Positions 1 through 5,791 of a stretch of 9,447 nucleotides of DNA are shown piece after piece. Both the position numbers and the translations under genes were made by a program. The notes below the pieces were generated by a model, which was not told where the DNA came from, did not search any database, and saw nothing but the letters and a program-made list of their open reading frames with translations. The stretch's first letter is position 1. Every line of letters starts with the position of its first letter. This stretch comes from Thermococcus sp. (GTDB lineage: Archaea > Methanobacteriota_B > Thermococci > Thermococcales > Thermococcaceae). The DNA lies in the NCBI GenBank assembly GCA_011050175.1, contig DRGF01000160.1:1-9447 (forward strand), in the 5' to 3' direction.

Positions 1-115
1 CCTTCACGGACTTTTCAATGGCCTCGCGGAAGGCTTTGAGGTAGTCATCGTAGCGGAAGGGCTGGTTGAACTGCTCCCTCCCGAGGTGGACGTCGGCGAT
101 GTGCGCGAACCTCAT
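1..115 (-). CDS. mre11: DNA double-strand break repair nuclease Mre11 (N-terminal fragment)
   Basis: Only the first 38 codons are in the window; the gene continues past the left edge. The peptide begins MRFAHIADVHLGREQF, which is the first metallophosphoesterase motif of the Mre11/SbcD nuclease (D8 and H10 in the D-x-H motif, followed by LG). Mre11 is the Mn-dependent 3'-5' exo- and endonuclease of the Mre11-Rad50 complex, which starts resection of broken DNA ends. The ATG lies 14 nt after the herA stop, with a GGTGAGGGG ribosome-binding stretch between them, so it is co-transcribed with herA. In Thermococcales and many other archaea herA, mre11, rad50 and nurA form one operon, so rad50 and nurA are expected just beyond the edge; that is inference from known gene order. 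Identification rests on a short but characteristic N-terminus plus the herA context. Confidence 0.93.
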   Translation of the reverse strand, partial: MRFAHIADVHLGREQFNQPFRYDDYLKAFREAIEKSVK

Positions 116-129
116 GACCCCTCACCGGT

Positions 130-1806
130 TCACAGCGGAAGGGCCTCTATGGCCTCTTCCTCGGTTATCTCCTCTTCTTCCTTCCCTTCCATCCACTCGC
201 CGACGATGTCTATGTCTCTGCCTCCATAGTGGCCGTTGAAGTCCTTCTCGAAGCTGTATATCTTCACCATCGCGGGAATCGTTATCGCGTAGCCAACTAT
301 GACCGCCTCACCGACACCGAGGGACGCTATATCGTTCAGAAGGTCCTCGCTTATCTGCTCGCTCGCCTGCTGGACGTAGCGCTGGTCGTTCGGCTCGACG
401 AGCTTGAGGATTATCTTGGTGTTCGTCTGGCTGAGTATGTCGTCGTCCAGCTTCTTAGGCCTCTGAGAGACTATTCCGAGGCCAACACCGAACTTCCTAC
501 CCTCACGCGCTATCTTGCCGAGCCACAACGTTGCCGGGTTCTTCTCTCCCCTCGGCGCGAATATGTGTGCCTCCTCGACTATGACGAGGATTGGCTTCTT
601 GACCGCTGGGTAGGCCTCAAGTATCTCCCTCGCCGTGCGCCTGTCGTTGGTTCTGAGCGCCTTGATGTACTCGATGCGGTTCTTGAGGATGCCGCGCAGG
701 ACAAAGCTCGCTAGCGTTATCATCTGCTCCTCTTCCATTCCGCTAAGGTCTATGACGTTTGCCATCCCGGGCCTTATCTCGCCGAGGACATCGACGGGGC
801 TTATGAACTCTCCGAAGTTAGCTTTCAGCTCGCCTATGTAGTCCTTCAGCCTTATCAAAGCCTCTAGGTCTCTCTGCTGTATCTTCCTTGGCGTCTCTAT
901 GCCCTTCTCGTTGTAGTAGTGGATGACCCTGTCTTCCTTACTCTCCGAGTTCTCGTAGACCCTTATCCACTCCTCTATCTTCTCCTCCATTGCTTCAAGG
1001 AAGGGCAGACCTCCGACCACCTTTCCCGCCCGTCTCATTTCCTCCTTGACGGTTCTGTAGACCAGCCCCAGAAAGCGCCTCTGAAGGCTTGCGTTTTCGG
1101 CTATGCCGAGAAGGGTAGCCAGCTCGCTCAGCCTTATCCTGCCCGGGTCTATCGTGGCATCTATCGGGTTCACACGCGCGCCGGGCCAGCTCAGCCTCCG
1201 GTACTCGCCGTGGGGGTCGAGGATGACAACCGTTGCGTTGACGTTGCTCACCAGCTCCTTAGTGAGGACGGCTATCGTGTTGGACTTACCGGCTCCGGTA
1301 ACGGCCAGGACTGCGAAATGCCTCGAAACGAGCCTGTTGGCGTCGAGACCGACCTCTATGTTTCCCCTCGCGATGAGCCTGCCGAGGCGTATGTGCCCCT
1401 CCGAGAAGATTCTCTGGAGGTCTTCGTCCCTCGCGAGATAGACCTTCTCGCCTGGCTTTATCGGGACGCGGTTCGGGGCGGGCTTCGTCAGGAACTCGCC
1501 GTCGTGCCTCCTCAGCACACCGAGAACCTTCGCCGTCGCCAGAATCGCCTCGCTCTTGTCCAGGACGCCCTTTGAGAATACGTTCACTGTCTTCTCAACG
1601 TAGTCGTAGCTCCCCCTGCCGGCGTCCATCAGCCAGTTTATGTTCCTGATTGACTTAAGAAGAGCTAAAACCTCATCACCGTCCCGGTTTTTAACGACCA
1701 GAAACTCCCCGAAGCGGGGCAGCTCGTTCCTCGGGTTCACTATGAACGTGAAGTGATCCGTGCTTGATTCGCCAAAAACTATTCCAACGGCACCGTTTCC
1801 GACCAT
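130..1806 (-). CDS. herA: HerA bipolar DNA helicase/translocase of the end-resection complex
   Basis: HerA is a hexameric FtsK/HerA-superfamily ATPase that works with the nuclease NurA and with Mre11-Rad50 to produce 3' single-stranded tails for recombinational repair. With the chosen start the protein has 558 residues. The first ~90 residues match the HAS-barrel domain (starting MVGNGAVGIVFGESS). The Walker A motif TGAGKSN is at about residues 170-176. The Walker B motif ILVIVEEAH is at about 406-414, with the acidic pair E411/E412. A conserved AREGRKFGVG...VSQRP stretch at ~433-450 supplies sensor and arginine-finger type residues. The C-terminus is a strongly acidic tail. The frame stays open upstream to a TTG at 1860, but the ATG at 1806 has an ideal GGGTGGT ribosome binding site and is where HAS-barrel homology begins, so I prefer it. 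A BRE/TATA-like promoter lies at about 1839-1852. mre11 follows 14 nt downstream. Confidence 0.96.
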   Translation of the reverse strand: MVGNGAVGIVFGESSTDHFTFIVNPRNELPRFGEFLVVKNRDGDEVLALLKSIRNINWLMDAGRGSYDYVEKTVNVFSKGVLDKSEAILATAKVLGVLRRHDGEFLTKPAPNRVPIKPGEKVYLARDEDLQRIFSEGHIRLGRLIARGNIEVGLDANRLVSRHFAVLAVTGAGKSNTIAVLTKELVSNVNATVVILDPHGEYRRLSWPGARVNPIDATIDPGRIRLSELATLLGIAENASLQRRFLGLVYRTVKEEMRRAGKVVGGLPFLEAMEEKIEEWIRVYENSESKEDRVIHYYNEKGIETPRKIQQRDLEALIRLKDYIGELKANFGEFISPVDVLGEIRPGMANVIDLSGMEEEQMITLASFVLRGILKNRIEYIKALRTNDRRTAREILEAYPAVKKPILVIVEEAHIFAPRGEKNPATLWLGKIAREGRKFGVGLGIVSQRPKKLDDDILSQTNTKIILKLVEPNDQRYVQQASEQISEDLLNDIASLGVGEAVIVGYAITIPAMVKIYSFEKDFNGHYGGRDIDIVGEWMEGKEEEEITEEEAIEALPL

Positions 1807-1807
1807 A

Positions 1808-1875
1808 TTACCACCCTGAGTTGATTGGAGGGGGATGAACAAAAACCTTTCGCCGGCCAAAACCCTAAAAGGCCC
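1808..1875. promoter_or_regulatory. Back-to-back divergent promoters of herA and the DHPS-related gene
   Basis: On the minus strand, CGAAAGGTTTTTGTT (about 1838-1852) resembles a Thermococcales BRE plus TATA box and predicts a herA transcript starting near 1816, just upstream of or within its GGGTGGT ribosome binding site. On the plus strand, CCAAAACCCTAAAAGG (about 1857-1872) is a BRE/TATA candidate whose centre is ~26 nt upstream of the ATG at 1894, predicting a leaderless mRNA. The two BRE elements are nearly adjacent. Boundaries are by eye and no start-site data are available. Confidence 0.6.
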
Positions 1876-1893
1876 CGGGTGCTATCCTGTAAC

Positions 1894-3444
1894 ATGAGCG
1901 AAATCCCCTGTGAAAGGATTCTCCTGGTTACGGGCAGGCTCGCGGAGCCCCTCGTGAGGAGGTACGGGAAAGGCTGCGACGTCTTCGTTACGCCGGTCAG
2001 CGTCGCGGCATTTCTCACTCCAGAGATGATAGTCCGCTACCTAAAAAAGGCAGGCATAAAGAGTGAGGATTACGACCTAATCCTCATTCCCGGTCTCGTC
2101 CGCGGTTCTGCCGGGCTCATCGAGGACGAACTCGGAATCCCTGCCTTCAAGGGGCCGAGGAACGCGATGGACATCCCCCAGACGCTTAAAGCCTTGGATG
2201 AAGGCTTCAAACTGAGCAGAGAAAAGCCCGCCGATGAGCTTTTCTCTTTCGACGCCCTCAAGAAGGTGGAGGACATCAGGAACAAAACCAAGAACAAACG
2301 CTACATCGAGAAGGCCCTCAGGAAGCCGTGGAACGTCCTCATCGGGGAGCTACCAGTGGGGAAAGACTTTCCGGCAAGGATTTTGGGGGAGATTGTGGAC
2401 GCTCCGAAACTCGGCATTGAAAAGACGGTCGAGAAGGCCCTATACTACCTCCGCGAGGGGGCTGATATAATCGACATCGGAATGGTTGCGGGCGAGACGA
2501 ACCTTGATTTCATCGAGTCCCTACCCGAAATCCGCGAGAGGCTGCAGGAGAACGGTTTCAACGTTCCAATCAGCTTTGATTCCCTCAACACGGGAGAGAT
2601 TGAGAGGGCCCTTGATTACGCCGACCTGTTTCTGAGCATTGACGAGGGCAACCTTGAGGGGCTCGTGACAGAAAAGCCGGCCGTCCTCATCCCGACCAAC
2701 CAGAAGAAGGGCTTTTTCCCGACCAGGCCGTTGGAGAGGGTCGATTTCCTTGAGATGCTCAAGGAGAGGGCCCTCGATTTAGGTTACCGGACGGTAATTC
2801 CCGACCCAATCCTTGAGCACGTTCCCCACTTGGCTCGTTCAGTTGCAGCCTTCCAGCTCTACCGCGAGAGGAACCCGAACGACGTCCTCCTGGCGGGCGT
2901 CGGCAACGTGGTCGAGCTATACGACGCGGACAGCGTTGGGATGAACGCCCTCCTTGCTGGAATCGCAAAGGAGCTCTCCATCAACCTCCTCCTCACGACT
3001 GAGGTCAGCGCCAAAGCTAAAGGCTCGGTCAGGGAGCTGAGAAGGACAGTTGATATGAATCTCTTTGATATGCCGAAAGACCTCGGCTTCGATTTGCTCC
3101 TACTGAAAGAAAAGAGAGCAAGCGACTGGCGGTTTGAGCCAGCAGGGGAGGTAGTTGAAGCTGAGGAAAGGCCCGTCGAGCTCGAATCGGTTTACTTCCG
3201 AATCTGGGTGGAAGGCGGGAAAATCTGGGTAAACGCCCACCGCGGAACGGAGGCGGTTCTCACGGTAGTCGGCGAGGAGCCGAACGCAATAATCGACACC
3301 ATACTTGATCGCTTTGAAATAAGTGCAAGGCACGCCTTTTACCTCGGCAGGGAGCTTGAGAAAGCCCACACCGCGCTGAAGCTGAGGAGGAGCTACGTCC
3401 AGGAGGTCGGGCTCTTTCCGGAGTTCTATACCCGTAACCTTTAA
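1894..3444 (+). CDS. Dihydropteroate synthase-related protein (archaeal, MJ0107-like)
   Basis: This 516-residue protein resembles the archaeal dihydropteroate-synthase-related family (TIGR00284 type, exemplified by Methanocaldococcus MJ0107). Residues ~1-125 form an N-terminal alpha/beta domain with a Rossmann-like pattern (RILLVTGRLAEPLV, then YDLILIPGLVRG at ~60-71), which I take to be the DUF6513 domain. Residues ~145-400 look like a TIM-barrel pterin-binding domain: REGADIIDIGMVAGET at ~187-202 parallels the GADIIDIGGEST motif of bacterial FolP, and PISFDS (225-230) parallels the conserved SIDT-type strand. Residues ~410-516 are an extra C-terminal domain absent from FolP. FolP joins pterin pyrophosphate to p-aminobenzoate; this family is thought to act in archaeal modified-pterin metabolism, but its reaction is not settled to my knowledge. 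The start at 1894 lies ~26 nt after a TATA-like box and has no ribosome binding site, fitting leaderless initiation; in-frame codons extend upstream only as an artefact of the divergent promoter. Confidence 0.85.
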   Translation: MSEIPCERILLVTGRLAEPLVRRYGKGCDVFVTPVSVAAFLTPEMIVRYLKKAGIKSEDYDLILIPGLVRGSAGLIEDELGIPAFKGPRNAMDIPQTLKALDEGFKLSREKPADELFSFDALKKVEDIRNKTKNKRYIEKALRKPWNVLIGELPVGKDFPARILGEIVDAPKLGIEKTVEKALYYLREGADIIDIGMVAGETNLDFIESLPEIRERLQENGFNVPISFDSLNTGEIERALDYADLFLSIDEGNLEGLVTEKPAVLIPTNQKKGFFPTRPLERVDFLEMLKERALDLGYRTVIPDPILEHVPHLARSVAAFQLYRERNPNDVLLAGVGNVVELYDADSVGMNALLAGIAKELSINLLLTTEVSAKAKGSVRELRRTVDMNLFDMPKDLGFDLLLLKEKRASDWRFEPAGEVVEAEERPVELESVYFRIWVEGGKIWVNAHRGTEAVLTVVGEEPNAIIDTILDRFEISARHAFYLGRELEKAHTALKLRRSYVQEVGLFPEFYTRNL

Positions 3445-3466
3445 TTCATAAACGTACAAATCCCTA
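3435..3466 (+). promoter_or_regulatory. TATA-like promoter overlapping the upstream stop codon
   Basis: The stretch CCTTTAATTCATAAAC (about 3438-3453) is an AT-rich TATA candidate in a GC-rich setting and includes the TAA stop (3442-3444) of the DHPS-related gene. Its centre is 24-27 nt before the ATGs at 3466/3469. No ribosome binding site precedes those codons, so a leaderless mRNA separate from the upstream gene is likely. Confidence 0.5.
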
Positions 3467-4350
3467 TGATGCCTATGCTGAGGGGAGTCTTTGTTCCGCA
3501 CGTTACGCCCTTCGACGAAAGGGAAGAGGTAAACGAGGAGCTTCTGAGATGGCTGGTGCATCGATTCGAGGAGGCCGGCCTCAACGGTCTCGTATCTCTG
3601 GGCAGCAACGGGGAGTTTCCCTACCTGAGCTTCGAGGAGAAAATAGATGTTGTCAGGATAGTCCGCGAGGAGAGTTCCCTTCCCGTGATAGCGGGCGCCA
3701 CCGAAAACTCCACCAAGGAAACGATAAGGCTCGGGAAGGCCCTTCTTGACCTCGGTGTCGATGTCCTTCTAATCGGCCCGCCATACTACTTCAAACCGTC
3801 CCCTGAGGAGCTCTACACTCACTACTCCCGGATAGCCGACTCGCTGGACGGCCGTATACTTCTCTACAACGTCCCCAAGTTCGCGGGCATTAACATTCCG
3901 CTGGACGTTATCGAAAGGCTCGCCGAGGAGCATTCGAACATAGTGGGGGTAAAGGATTCAAGCGCTAACATGGGAAGAATAACCGAGCTCGTGAGGCGCA
4001 TGGGGGACAAGTTCACGGTTCTCGCCGGAACGGCGGACGTGATGTATCCCTCATGGGTGATGGGTGCACACGGTGCCATAGTGGCCGTTGCGAACGTCGT
4101 CCCAGAACTCTGCGCAGAGCTTTACGGGGCATACACTGAGGGAAACCACGACAAAGCCAGGGAGCTCCAGCTCAAGGTCAACCTCGTTAACGAGGTTGTG
4201 GTGAAGAAGTACAGCCAGATAAGCGCCATAAAAGCGGCCATGGGGCTGAGGGGCTGGAACGTTGGGAGGCCGAGGCTCCCGTCCAGACCCCTGGAAAAAG
4301 AGGCCGTTGAAGATATAAAGAAAACCTTGGCAGAGGTGGGGGCGCTCTAA
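3466..4350 (+). CDS. DHDPS/N-acetylneuraminate lyase superfamily aldolase (DapA-like, substrate unknown)
   Basis: This 294-residue protein is a class I (Schiff-base) aldolase of the DapA/NanA/KDG-aldolase superfamily, at typical family length. The Schiff-base lysine is K163 in GVKDSS, and the catalytic tyrosine is Y134 in YNVP. The substrate loop is GSNGEF (46-51), and PPYYFKPS (105-112) matches the PYY-NRP segment. In true dihydrodipicolinate synthase the loop is usually GTTGE and the tyrosine motif continues YNVPxRT, with an arginine binding the substrate carboxylate; here these read GSNGE and YNVPKFAG, so the arginine position is phenylalanine. Thermococcales are known to make lysine through the LysW/alpha-aminoadipate route, so a 2-keto-3-deoxy-sugar-acid or other pyruvate-dependent aldol reaction is more likely than DHDPS; that is inference. 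The start is one of three close ATGs (3466, 3469, 3475), and TATA spacing favours the first two. The 3' end is one base from the stop of the convergent gene. Confidence 0.85.
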   Translation: MMPMLRGVFVPHVTPFDEREEVNEELLRWLVHRFEEAGLNGLVSLGSNGEFPYLSFEEKIDVVRIVREESSLPVIAGATENSTKETIRLGKALLDLGVDVLLIGPPYYFKPSPEELYTHYSRIADSLDGRILLYNVPKFAGINIPLDVIERLAEEHSNIVGVKDSSANMGRITELVRRMGDKFTVLAGTADVMYPSWVMGAHGAIVAVANVVPELCAELYGAYTEGNHDKARELQLKVNLVNEVVVKKYSQISAIKAAMGLRGWNVGRPRLPSRPLEKEAVEDIKKTLAEVGAL

Positions 4351-4351
4351 T

Positions 4352-4651
4352 TCACTCCGCGCCTTCAAAGATGGGCGGCTTTGCCCTCCTGAACTGCTCG
4401 TCGAGCCCTGCCCTCCTTTCGCTGACCCTCTCCAGAAGCTTCCTTATCTTTTCGTTTTCTGGATATTTCCTCTTAAGGCTCACGAGAAGGCCTTCCGCGA
4501 ATCCGAGGATTGATACCTCTATAAACTCCTTTCCTTTCTTGGTCTCAAGCCCCTCGTTCAGCCTCATGAACGAATCTATCCTCGCGACGATTGCGGTCTC
4601 GCCCAGCTCCTCGCAGAGGGCCCTGAGCTCTTCTATCTCCTGCACCTTCAT
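4352..4651 (-). CDS. Small all-helical Thermococcaceae protein (possibly DUF3216)
   Basis: This 99-residue protein has no catalytic motif that I recognise. It is rich in Glu, Lys and Arg and looks almost entirely helical: an N-terminal helix (KVQEIEELRALCEELGE), a central segment with GFAEGLLVSLKRKYPENE, and a C-terminal amphipathic helix rich in RR and KLLERV ending PPIFEGAE. It resembles, from memory and not from a search, the DUF3216 family of unknown function restricted to Thermococcaceae. I chose the ATG at 4651 because GGGGGTGA lies 5 nt upstream; a GTG at 4660 in frame would add three residues (MKV) but is itself inside that ribosome binding site. It sits 12 nt after the TatD-type gene, whose TAG stop nearly touches the ribosome binding site, so the two are very likely co-transcribed and translationally linked. 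The partner could hint at a nucleic-acid-related role, but nothing in the protein itself shows this. Confidence 0.75.
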   Translation of the reverse strand: MKVQEIEELRALCEELGETAIVARIDSFMRLNEGLETKKGKEFIEVSILGFAEGLLVSLKRKYPENEKIRKLLERVSERRAGLDEQFRRAKPPIFEGAE

Positions 4652-4663
4652 AACCTTCACCCC

Positions 4664-5422
4664 CTAAATCTCCAGGCCAAAGAACTTGACCGTGTTCCTC
4701 TCCGTAACCCTCTCAACTTCCTCAAACTCGACTCCTTTAAGCTTTGCCACCTCTTCGATGGCTATCCTGACGTTGCACGGCGTGTTCCTCTGTCCCTTCA
4801 CCGGGCTCATGTAAGGCGCGTCCGTCTCAGCTAGCATGCTTTCGATTTCGATTGCCTCGGTGAGGGCCTTTACCTCCGGGATGAAGACTATCCCCGTGCT
4901 TATCCCGATTACATGGCCGTTTTCGGCTATTTCCTTCGCCAGCTCAACGCTTCCGGTGAATGAGTGGAAGTATGCCCTGATTCCTACCCTCTGGACGAGC
5001 TCAAACGCCTCCCGTTCTGCCTCTCTCGCGTGTATCACGACGGGCAGGTCCAGTTCAAGGGCTAGCTCCAAGAAATGCTTGAATATTACCCTCTGGTTCT
5101 CCCTCTGCGCCTCGCTCTCGGCGTAGTGGTAGTCGAGGCCTATCTCGCCTATTGCCACTATCTCCTTTGAGTGCACCCGTATGAAGTCCTCGACCTTTTT
5201 TACCTTCTCCCAGTCCCCCCTGCGCGCCTCGTTGGGGTGGTAGCCGAGCGTCGGAACCACGAACCCGAAGTATGGCTTTAGTAGTTCCCAGCTCTTCCAG
5301 ACGTGGGTCTTGCGGTACTCTGTTATGGAATCTACCACGGCTTTGAGCTCTTTTCGGCACTCTTCTATTACCCTCGGCGCATCCTTTTTGTAAAACTCGA
5401 AGTGAGCGTGAGCGTCTATCAT
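4664..5422 (-). CDS. TatD-family metal-dependent hydrolase (putative nuclease)
   Basis: This 252-residue protein is of TatD/YcfH/YjjV type within the amidohydrolase superfamily; characterised members are Mg-dependent 3'-5' exonucleases or AP endonucleases in DNA repair and degradation. All the expected metal ligands are visible: H5 and H7 in DAHAH, E93 in GEIGLDYH, H131 in VVIHAR, H153 in HSFTGS and D201 in ETDAP. GYHPNE at 60-65 matches the conserved G-hHP motif. The region at ~20-50 (KELKAVVDSITEYRKTHVW) differs from the bacterial family consensus and may reflect a different substrate pocket. The ATG at 5422 is preceded 7 nt upstream by a GGAGG ribosome binding site. An AT-rich promoter candidate lies at about 5443-5460, so this gene may start its own transcript with the small gene behind it. 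Family membership is firm; the physiological substrate is not. Confidence 0.92.
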   Translation of the reverse strand: MIDAHAHFEFYKKDAPRVIEECRKELKAVVDSITEYRKTHVWKSWELLKPYFGFVVPTLGYHPNEARRGDWEKVKKVEDFIRVHSKEIVAIGEIGLDYHYAESEAQRENQRVIFKHFLELALELDLPVVIHAREAEREAFELVQRVGIRAYFHSFTGSVELAKEIAENGHVIGISTGIVFIPEVKALTEAIEIESMLAETDAPYMSPVKGQRNTPCNVRIAIEEVAKLKGVEFEEVERVTERNTVKFFGLEI

Positions 5423-5427
5423 GCCTG

Positions 5428-5462
5428 GCCCTCCGATAAAGGAATAGAAAAGTTTTTCCGTT
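5428..5462 (-). promoter_or_regulatory. Candidate promoter and ribosome binding site of the TatD-type gene
   Basis: Read on the minus strand, CGGAAAAACTTTTCTATTCC (about 5442-5460) has a BRE-like purine run followed by a TATA-like AT stretch 20-35 nt upstream of the ATG. GGAGG at 5430-5434 is the ribosome binding site. The element is a weak match and could instead be readthrough sequence from the gene 123 nt upstream. Confidence 0.4.
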
Positions 5463-5545
5463 AGGGTCTCGGCTATATCGCCCTTGAACTGTTTGATCCC
5501 AAGGAACGGGCACTTTTGACGTCAAGACTTAAGGAACTTTCATAG

Positions 5546-5791
5546 TCAGACCTTTCTGGTCTCCCAGACCACTCTTCCATCTTTCCTGACGACTTTGAGG
5601 ATGCGGTGGTACGGTATCTGGGCATCACCAACAAAAAAGTATCCGTGTCCAAGCTCTATCATCTCGACGGGAATCTTCTTAACGTCCCCGTAGGCACCGC
5701 GGTGCTCGATTACAATGTAGTAGTCGCTCTCGTCCTCCCGTGGGTCGTACTTTATCTTGGCCAGCACTTCCTTGATGGAACCCTTCCTCAT
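5546..5791 (-). CDS. UPF0248 / DUF504 (MJ1316-type) small protein
   Basis: The product is 81 residues, about the full length of stand-alone members. Its sequence matches the UPF0248 family: an N-terminal RKGSIKEVLAKIKYDPRED, then a beta-rich part with YYIVIEHRG, a central IPVEMIELG, the family-typical IPYHRILKV, and a C-terminal GRVVWE. The Pfam family DUF504 has been renamed the MJ1316 RNA cyclic group end recognition domain, following a computational proposal (Burroughs and Aravind) that it binds RNA 2',3'-cyclic phosphate ends in RNA repair; to my knowledge this is a prediction. The frame could start at a GTG (5800) or an ATG at 5794. The ATG at 5791 has AGGTGG 5 nt upstream and begins MRKGS, as I remember family members doing, so I use it. 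The start overlaps the stop of the upstream metallo-beta-lactamase gene (TGATG), a classic sign of translational coupling. Confidence 0.85.
   Translation of the reverse strand: MRKGSIKEVLAKIKYDPREDESDYYIVIEHRGAYGDVKKIPVEMIELGHGYFFVGDAQIPYHRILKVVRKDGRVVWETRKV

Noticed and set aside
919..1575. Long plus-strand open frame of 218 codons antisense to herA
   Set aside because: It lies entirely inside herA on the opposite strand. Its translation shows no family motif and its openness follows from the GC-rich codon usage of herA.
3460..3482. C/D-box guide RNA-like signals (ATGATG followed by CTGA) near the aldolase start
   Set aside because: The C-box match is imperfect, the spacing is too short for a guide region, and the bases are explained by the start codons of the gene.
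3100..3561. Minus-strand frame spanning the end of the DHPS-related gene and the start of the aldolase gene
   Set aside because: It overlaps two convincing plus-strand genes and has no recognisable motif or start signal.
5055..5525. Minus-strand frame of 156 codons starting in the TatD upstream spacer
   Set aside because: It overlaps the TatD-type gene in another frame and is rich in Arg/Gly, as expected from out-of-frame GC-rich codons; no ribosome binding site.
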